DNA of 64,000 nt. Origin: Afipia sp. GTDB taxonomy: Bacteria; Pseudomonadota; Alphaproteobacteria; Rhizobiales; Xanthobacteraceae. The translations under genes were made by a program, and so were the position numbers. The notes below the pieces were generated by a model. The model saw only the letters and a program-made list of their open reading frames with translations. It made no database searches and had not been told where the DNA came from. Below are positions 59,061-64,000 of this stretch, one piece after another. How positions within the stretch are numbered: position 1 is the first letter of the stretch; every line of letters starts with the position of its first letter. The stretch lies in NCBI GenBank assembly GCA_024508675.1, contig JANINQ010000006.1, positions 248,001-312,000 of the forward strand, read 5' to 3'.

Positions 59061-59152
59061 TCATATCCGTTGGCGATACCTGTGGTTTGCAATGAGGTGC
59101 TCGGCTAGGCTTCCCGCAAGACCAATCCAAGAATAACTGCCGGGGAAATGCC

Positions 59153-60481
59153 ATGACCATTCGTACACCTGCCGTACGCTACGCCTTTGCCTTGCTCACA
59201 CTCACCGGAGTCAACATAGTGCTTTCCACCGGATCGGATGCGCAAAACGCCCAGCCGCTTCCGACCGCCGCGCAGAGCGATCCCAAGACGCTCGGCCTGA
59301 TGCAAGGCTTTCCGCCGCCGCCGGACAAGACCATCCGTTTCATCGACGGCTCTTCATCGCGCTTCCCGAACACCCGCTGGTCGTTCAGCCATTTCCGTGA
59401 ACTGGTGCCGACGGTGACCGTGTCACGCGGCGAAGGCCCGGTCGTTCCGCTGCCGCGCGCCGAGCGCGATCTCGGCGGCATCGCCATCACGACCATGGAC
59501 GGCAAGCCGATCACCTTCAACGACGCGCTGCAACTGACCTACACCGACGGCATCGTCGTGCTGCACAAGGGCAAGATCGTCTATGAGAAGTATTTCGGCG
59601 AAGGCAGCCCGCAGCTTCCGCATCTCGCGTTCTCGGTGACCAAATCGTTCGTCGGCACGCTGGCGGCGATTCTGGCCGCCAACGGCAAGCTCGATCCCGC
59701 GGCTCCCGTGACGAAATATGTCCCCGAGCTGAAAGACAGCGCCTATGGCGACGCCACCGTACGTCAGGTGATGGACATGACCATCGGCGTGAAATACTCA
59801 GAGAATTATTCCGACCCGAAGGCCGAAGTGTTCGACTATGCCCGCGCCGGCGGCATGATGCCGGTCGCGCCGGGCTATAGCGGGCCGCGCAGCTTCTACG
59901 ACTTTCTCGTCAAGCTGCAGAAGGAAGGCGCGCATGGCGACGCCTTCGCCTACAAGACCTCGAACGCCGAAGTGCTGGCGTGGATCGTCAAGCGCGCGTC
60001 GAACCAGTCGCTGGCCGCGCTACTCTCAACGGAAGTCTGGTCGAAGCTCGGTGCTGAACAGGACGGCTACTTCTCAGTCGACAGCGTCGGCACCGAATCC
60101 GGCGGCGGCGGTTACAACACCGTGCTGCGCGACCTTGCGCGCTTCGGCGAGATGATGCGCAACAAGGGCAAGTTCAATGGACAACAGGTCATTCCGGAAG
60201 CCGCCGTCGCCGACATCACCCAGGGCGGCAAGAAGGACGACTTCGCCAAGGCAGGATACGCCCTGCTGAAGGGCTGGTCCTATCGCGACATGTGGTGGAT
60301 CACCCACAACGAACACAACGCTTACACGGCGCGCGGCATCTACGGCCAGAGCATCTATGTCGATCCGACCGCCGAGATGGTGGTCGCACGCTATGCCTCG
60401 CATCCGATGGCAGCCAATGCCGCCAACGATCCGGTGTCGCTGCCGATGTATATGGCGTTGGCCAAGGAGCTGATGAAGTAA
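59153..60481 (+). CDS. exported serine hydrolase, beta-lactamase class C fold
   Basis: A 442-residue exported enzyme. Signal peptide RYAFALLTLTGVNIVLSTGS, then HLAFSVTKSFVGTLAAILAA with the S-x-x-K nucleophile motif (SVTK), and DMTIGVKYSENYSD supplying a Y-x-N-like element (YSEN). A GIYGQSIYVDPTAEMVVARY strand ends the fold. Such proteins are esterases or D-amino-acid peptidases as often as beta-lactamases; the substrate is unknown. The GGGGAAAT upstream supports ATG 59153. Confidence 0.85.
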   Translation: MTIRTPAVRYAFALLTLTGVNIVLSTGSDAQNAQPLPTAAQSDPKTLGLMQGFPPPPDKTIRFIDGSSSRFPNTRWSFSHFRELVPTVTVSRGEGPVVPLPRAERDLGGIAITTMDGKPITFNDALQLTYTDGIVVLHKGKIVYEKYFGEGSPQLPHLAFSVTKSFVGTLAAILAANGKLDPAAPVTKYVPELKDSAYGDATVRQVMDMTIGVKYSENYSDPKAEVFDYARAGGMMPVAPGYSGPRSFYDFLVKLQKEGAHGDAFAYKTSNAEVLAWIVKRASNQSLAALLSTEVWSKLGAEQDGYFSVDSVGTESGGGGYNTVLRDLARFGEMMRNKGKFNGQQVIPEAAVADITQGGKKDDFAKAGYALLKGWSYRDMWWITHNEHNAYTARGIYGQSIYVDPTAEMVVARYASHPMAANAANDPVSLPMYMALAKELMK

Positions 60482-60538
60482 GCGCCGTCTCGCGGGCATG
60501 AGAGGCCAATACTGAGGTCAGGCCTCGATCACACAGGC

Positions 60539-60663
60539 GTCGTCTCGGCGAAAGCCGGGACCCATAACCACCAAACATCGTGGCGGTGGCGGGAGGGACG
60601 CTCCGGCATCTCCTTCAAATCGAGAACTCAGGGAGTATGGGTCCCGGCTTTCGCCGGGACGAC
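60539..60663. repeat. dispersed inverted-repeat element
   Basis: Arms of 28 bases (60539-60566 and 60636-60663; core GGCGAAAGCCGGGACCCATA) are complementary with one mismatch and enclose 69 bases. Short palindromic elements with this GAAAGCCGGGACCCAT core are abundant in intergenic regions of this bacterial group. The arms may act as a bidirectional mRNA end for the flanking convergent genes. Confidence 0.8.
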
Positions 60664-60681
60664 CCGAAAAATCTCGAAACC

Positions 60682-60885
60682 CTACGCCACATCCTTCTGC
60701 GGCATTGCCAGCAGGCCATGCGCCTCGACCGTATCCAGCACCTGCCGCAACTCTTCTTCCAGATACTCATTGGCGATGATCAGCGCCTTGAGCGCGCCGC
60801 GAAGGTCGCCGCCACAAGTCGCGATCGCGCTGTCGACGGCACGTTCATAACGGTCAATGTCGGTCTGCGTGGCCGGTAAAAACAC
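60682..60885 (-). CDS. 67-residue conserved hypothetical protein
   Basis: Helical protein: TQTDIDRYERAVDSAIATCG, DLRGALKALIIANEYLEEEL, RQVLDTVEAHGLLAMPQKDV. No motif recognised; the long helices suggest a small helical bundle. Convergent with the serine hydrolase across the inverted-repeat element. The 168 bases after it (60886-61053) show nothing. Confidence 0.6.
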   Translation of the reverse strand: MFLPATQTDIDRYERAVDSAIATCGGDLRGALKALIIANEYLEEELRQVLDTVEAHGLLAMPQKDVA

Positions 60886-61053
60886 GATCGCTCCTCCCGA
60901 TGCTGACGCCAGCCCGCTGCAGTTGGAATACGGACAGCGAGTCGTAACGAATTTCTATGTTCCCTATTTGTTCTTTATCAAGTGGGAACTGTCAAGTGCA
61001 GACCCGACTTACCCACCGGCTCCGCCAAAGAGCACTTTTTGAAAAGAATGCCT

Positions 61054-62574
61054 CTACGCGACGCGCGGCAGGCGCTTATCGTCCGGCGCTGCGACCGAGC
61101 AATTCCGCCCGCGCGACTTGGCCGCGTACAGCGCCTTGTCGGCTGCCTCGATCAGATCCGCAGGCTGCCACGATGCGTCCGGCACCAGGCTTGCGATACC
61201 GACGCTGACGGTCGTCGTCCATCGATCAGCGGACAGCATTTCCACACTGGTTCGAATGCTTTCGCCGATCGCCAAAGCGGCTTCCATCGGCTGCCCCGGC
61301 AACAGCACGGCAAATTCCTCGCCGCCATAGCGCGCGGCACAATCGTCCGATCGTTTCGCCGCTCCCGCGATACAATTCGCAATCCGCACCAGCACATCGT
61401 CGCCAGCCTGATGCCCGAACATGTCGTTAAACGTCTTGAAGTGATCGGCATCGATCATCAACAAGGCCAGAGGTTGCTGCCGCTGCTGCGCATGCTGCCA
61501 CTGCTGGGTGATGGTCTGATCGAACTTGCGGCGGTTGCGCAGGCCGGTCAGCGCATCGGTGGTCGCCAGTTCCTCGAGCTTGCGCTCGGCGCGTTCGCGC
61601 CGCCGGATTTCCCGCGCCAGCATCAGCGTCGCGCCGGCAACCAGAACGATCAGCGCCAGCATGATTCCGCCGACACGAAACGCCTGCCTGCGCCAGAGCG
61701 CGAAAATATCGGTCCAGGACTTCCCGACCATCACGACCACCGGACGGCTGCTGTCCCGCCAGATGAACAACCGCTCGCTTCCGTCGAATGCGCTCGCATC
61801 CGAAACCGCGCCGCTGCGCTCGACAAGCATCTTTCTGACACTGGCCTTGTAGGTCAGGTCCTTGCCGATGAATTCAAGATCGAACGGCGTGCGCATGATC
61901 ACCACTCCGTCGTTGCGGAAGATGGTGATGATGTCGTCCGGAAGGAGCGTGAGGCGGCGCAACAGATCGTGGAAGTAACTCAGGTGCAGCGAGCCTGCGA
62001 CCACGCCCTGAAACGAGCCATCCTTGCCCGTGATCCTGCGGCTCAGCACCATCGAATAGACACCCTGATGCATGCCCGGAAGACCGATCAGCAGACCCGC
62101 ATTCGGGTTGTCACGATGAGCCTTGAAGAATTCCTCATTGGCGCGATTTTCAGGTTTTGGATCGAGCGTCGATGAATCGTGCTTGAGGCGGCCATCGGCA
62201 TCGAACACCTGGATCGTGCCGAAATGTTTCGCCGTCGCGGCATTGTCGAACAGAACGAGGTTGAGAACCCGCTTGCTGACGCCAGCCAGCTCCGGCTCAG
62301 TGATGTGACTGACAACATTGCGCAGCGAAAGATCGTACAGTTCGATATTGCGGCTGATGTCGGAGTCGAGGGTCGCGGCAAGATTTTCCATCGTCTGCTG
62401 CGCCAGCGCCTGCTCGCCGCGCCGCATGTCCAGCATCACACTGCCGCAGATCGCGGAGAACCCGGCAATGGCTGCGAGCGAGCACCATATCAGCAGCTTC
62501 GCCGATATTCGCCACCGCTTCATCTGATCGTTTGAACGCCGGAAGTTCATTGCACTGAAATTTATCGCACGCAT
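61054..62574 (-). CDS. membrane diguanylate cyclase with periplasmic sensor
   Basis: A 506-residue protein making c-di-GMP. The first membrane helix is ~26-48 (LLIWCSLAAIAGFSAICGSV), the periplasmic sensor ~50-300 is dCache-like (FRNDGVVIMRTPFDLEFIGK), the second helix is ~308-328 (GGIMLALIVLVAGATLMLAR). The GGDEF domain follows with TTDALTGLRNRRKFDQTI, the active loop YGGEEFAVLLPG, and TVSVGIASLV. No obvious RxxD inhibitory site precedes the loop: the segment reads AGAAKRSDDCAARYGGEEF. ATG 62574 is the first start; ATG 62523 would also keep the first helix. Confidence 0.92.
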   Translation of the reverse strand: MRAINFSAMNFRRSNDQMKRWRISAKLLIWCSLAAIAGFSAICGSVMLDMRRGEQALAQQTMENLAATLDSDISRNIELYDLSLRNVVSHITEPELAGVSKRVLNLVLFDNAATAKHFGTIQVFDADGRLKHDSSTLDPKPENRANEEFFKAHRDNPNAGLLIGLPGMHQGVYSMVLSRRITGKDGSFQGVVAGSLHLSYFHDLLRRLTLLPDDIITIFRNDGVVIMRTPFDLEFIGKDLTYKASVRKMLVERSGAVSDASAFDGSERLFIWRDSSRPVVVMVGKSWTDIFALWRRQAFRVGGIMLALIVLVAGATLMLAREIRRRERAERKLEELATTDALTGLRNRRKFDQTITQQWQHAQQRQQPLALLMIDADHFKTFNDMFGHQAGDDVLVRIANCIAGAAKRSDDCAARYGGEEFAVLLPGQPMEAALAIGESIRTSVEMLSADRWTTTVSVGIASLVPDASWQPADLIEAADKALYAAKSRGRNCSVAAPDDKRLPRVA

Positions 62575-62711
62575 GCATGGGCCGAAGGTGCCCAGATGCC
62601 CAGCAATTCGTTGCTGTGCCCTTTAGATGATCTGTTTGATGCGCTTCGGAGTTAACGAAATGTTTCCGGATCGGAGACGAATAGCCGGAACATGTCAAAA
62701 GGCGGGAAGGC

Positions 62712-64000
62712 CTAGCGCTGCACGCGGATGCCGAGCATCACAACCGTCGCAGCGGAACTCGCGCCGCTGACCGAACTGTCCAGCCAGTCGTGACGCACCT
62801 GCGCCTTGAGCTGGAATGTCCGCGACAGCTTGTAGACCAGATCGCCCTCCACGAAATAACGCCGGTCGAAACGCGTGCCGTCATAGTCGGACGTGCCGGT
62901 GCCGATCTTCGCCGTCCCGATCAGCCAACGGCGAAAGGCATGATCGACCTGCAGCGAGTAATCGCGGGAGATCACGCCCGAGACGCCGGGCAGCGTGGTC
63001 TCGTCGATGGATGACGTGGCAGCCAGCGTCACCGTGGTCAGGCCCGACGCGGTCCAGATCAGCGAGGCGCTGGTCAGCAGGCCCTTCATGTCGGTGAGGC
63101 GCGGGTCCTGGTAGGTGCGCAGCGAATAGCCGACGGCGGCTTCGCCGGTCAGCAGCCGCGAGAATTCAAACGTAGTACCCGCCTTCACGTAACCGCCATT
63201 GGAATCGCGCAAGTATCCGGAGCGATCGGCCTTCACGTCATGCAGGCGGGTATCGGCCTGCACCTCGCCGAACGGCTTGACGCCGGGCATCAGATCGTAG
63301 CTGACGCGCGCGAGGCCGCCGAACTGGTTGAAGTTGCGGTCGTCATTGGAGAAGGTCGAACCGTCGGTGAGTTTCGACTCCTGATAGGTGGTGCGATCGG
63401 CAAGGCCTGCGACCGACACCTGCAGACGATTGAAATCATGCTCGATACCCGCGGTGCCGCCGACACTCGTCGCCAGTGGATATTTCGCGAGGCCCGCCTG
63501 GATGTTCGGCGATCCGGGATTGTCGGTGAACACCCGCATCCGCAGTTCGGTGTTGATGCGAGTATCGCGCGTCGCATCGATGCGGCCGCTGATCTTGCCA
63601 TTGAAACCCGGCGTGTCGATGCTGGTCGGCACCGGTCCCGCTGTGCCGGGTGGTGCGGGGAATGTCGTGCCATAGCCGGTGAACGAGCCGCGCAGATCGG
63701 CGATCAGCGAATGGCGCTCCCAGTCGGACGCGATCAGAAGTTCCGGCGCGACGGTGTAGAAGCCCGAGCCCTTCGGCTGGTTCATGCGGCCGGGGTTGCT
63801 GTTATAGCCGCCCCAGAGTTCGACCGCGGCCTTGGTCAGGAATGTGCCGGTGTGAAAGCCGACATTGGCAAACGGATCGTCGTCCACCTTCAGGCGGCGG
63901 CGCGGCGGCTGGCCGGGAAATGTCCCCGCCACTGACGGCGACACCGGCGCTGCGACTTTCGCCTTGGGAGCAGCCGGCGGAGGATTGCCCGGACCGACGA
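62712..64000 (-). CDS. outer-membrane beta-barrel protein (partial, runs off right edge)
   Basis: The C-terminal ~429 codons of a barrel protein. The visible N-terminal part is Pro/Ala-rich (GPGNPPPAAPKAKVAAPVSP), so the true start is beyond the window. The rest is alternating strands of barrel type (WGGYNSNPGRMNQPKGSGFY; ARVSYDLMPGVKPFGEVQAD; RRYFVEGDLVYKLSRTFQLK) ending in VMLGIRVQR. It belongs to the BBP2-type beta-barrel group often linked to exopolysaccharide secretion; that function is inferred. Confidence 0.8.
   Translation of the reverse strand, partial: VGPGNPPPAAPKAKVAAPVSPSVAGTFPGQPPRRRLKVDDDPFANVGFHTGTFLTKAAVELWGGYNSNPGRMNQPKGSGFYTVAPELLIASDWERHSLIADLRGSFTGYGTTFPAPPGTAGPVPTSIDTPGFNGKISGRIDATRDTRINTELRMRVFTDNPGSPNIQAGLAKYPLATSVGGTAGIEHDFNRLQVSVAGLADRTTYQESKLTDGSTFSNDDRNFNQFGGLARVSYDLMPGVKPFGEVQADTRLHDVKADRSGYLRDSNGGYVKAGTTFEFSRLLTGEAAVGYSLRTYQDPRLTDMKGLLTSASLIWTASGLTTVTLAATSSIDETTLPGVSGVISRDYSLQVDHAFRRWLIGTAKIGTGTSDYDGTRFDRRYFVEGDLVYKLSRTFQLKAQVRHDWLDSSVSGASSAATVVMLGIRVQR

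Overview
The window holds most of a prophage (1 to about 41,850) next to ordinary chromosome (41,889 to 64,000) of a GC-rich, motile alphaproteobacterium. A Bradyrhizobium/Afipia/Nitrobacter-type member of the Hyphomicrobiales fits best: there is a SciP (DUF1153) protein, a Caulobacter-type FlbD, a Rhizobium-type PmtA and a BA14K-family protein. The genus is an inference. The left prophage end lies outside the window.

The prophage is a mosaic myovirus. On the minus strand, from right to left, the late block holds a minor-tail-Z-like protein, small and GpA-type large terminase, a gpW-like protein, a lambda-type portal, a fused prohead protease/major capsid protein and DUF2190. A Mu-type contractile tail follows: sheath, tube, chaperones with a -1 frameshift, tape measure, gpN, gpP, gp45, gp46, gp47, gp48 and fibres. 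The lysis genes come last: secreted hydrolase, holin, SAR-like endolysin, and Rz with an overlapping Rz1. Head and packaging are therefore lambda/HK97-like while the tail is Mu-like. Stem-loops sit between several late genes.

The early block (37,553 down to about 26,634, minus strand) is a tightly coupled operon. It encodes small proteins, SSB, a MazG-like pyrophosphohydrolase, a beta-class DNA methyltransferase, an HD phosphohydrolase, a CHC2/Toprim primase, a P4/D5-type primase-helicase and a Com-like zinc ribbon protein. It ends at an intrinsic terminator. A 286-bp cluster of TGTCGGGT iterons beside an AT-rich stretch (27,738-28,023) is a candidate replication origin.

The control region (37,554-38,983) holds an HTH plus S24-peptidase repressor flanked by three 21-bp palindromic operators (AACTAGC-N7-GCTAGTT) that overlap the divergent promoters. 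The first rightward gene is a small winged-helix protein followed at once by a terminator, in the position of cro/tR1 of lambda. Small genes then lead to a large serine recombinase whose last codons and stop lie inside an intact tRNA-Met(CAT) gene, the attachment site.

The chromosome to the right carries a small exported protein, pmtA and mnmA. A flagellar cluster follows (fliK, flgD, sciP, fliF, fliG, fliH, fliN, flbD), with CtrA-box-like repeats in front of sciP and fliF. Beyond it are an SRPBCC protein, a PLP aminotransferase, two small membrane proteins, a RecD2-like helicase, a GT-C glycosyltransferase, a BA14K-like protein, a serine hydrolase, a dispersed inverted-repeat element, a diguanylate cyclase and the C-terminal part of an outer-membrane beta-barrel protein.
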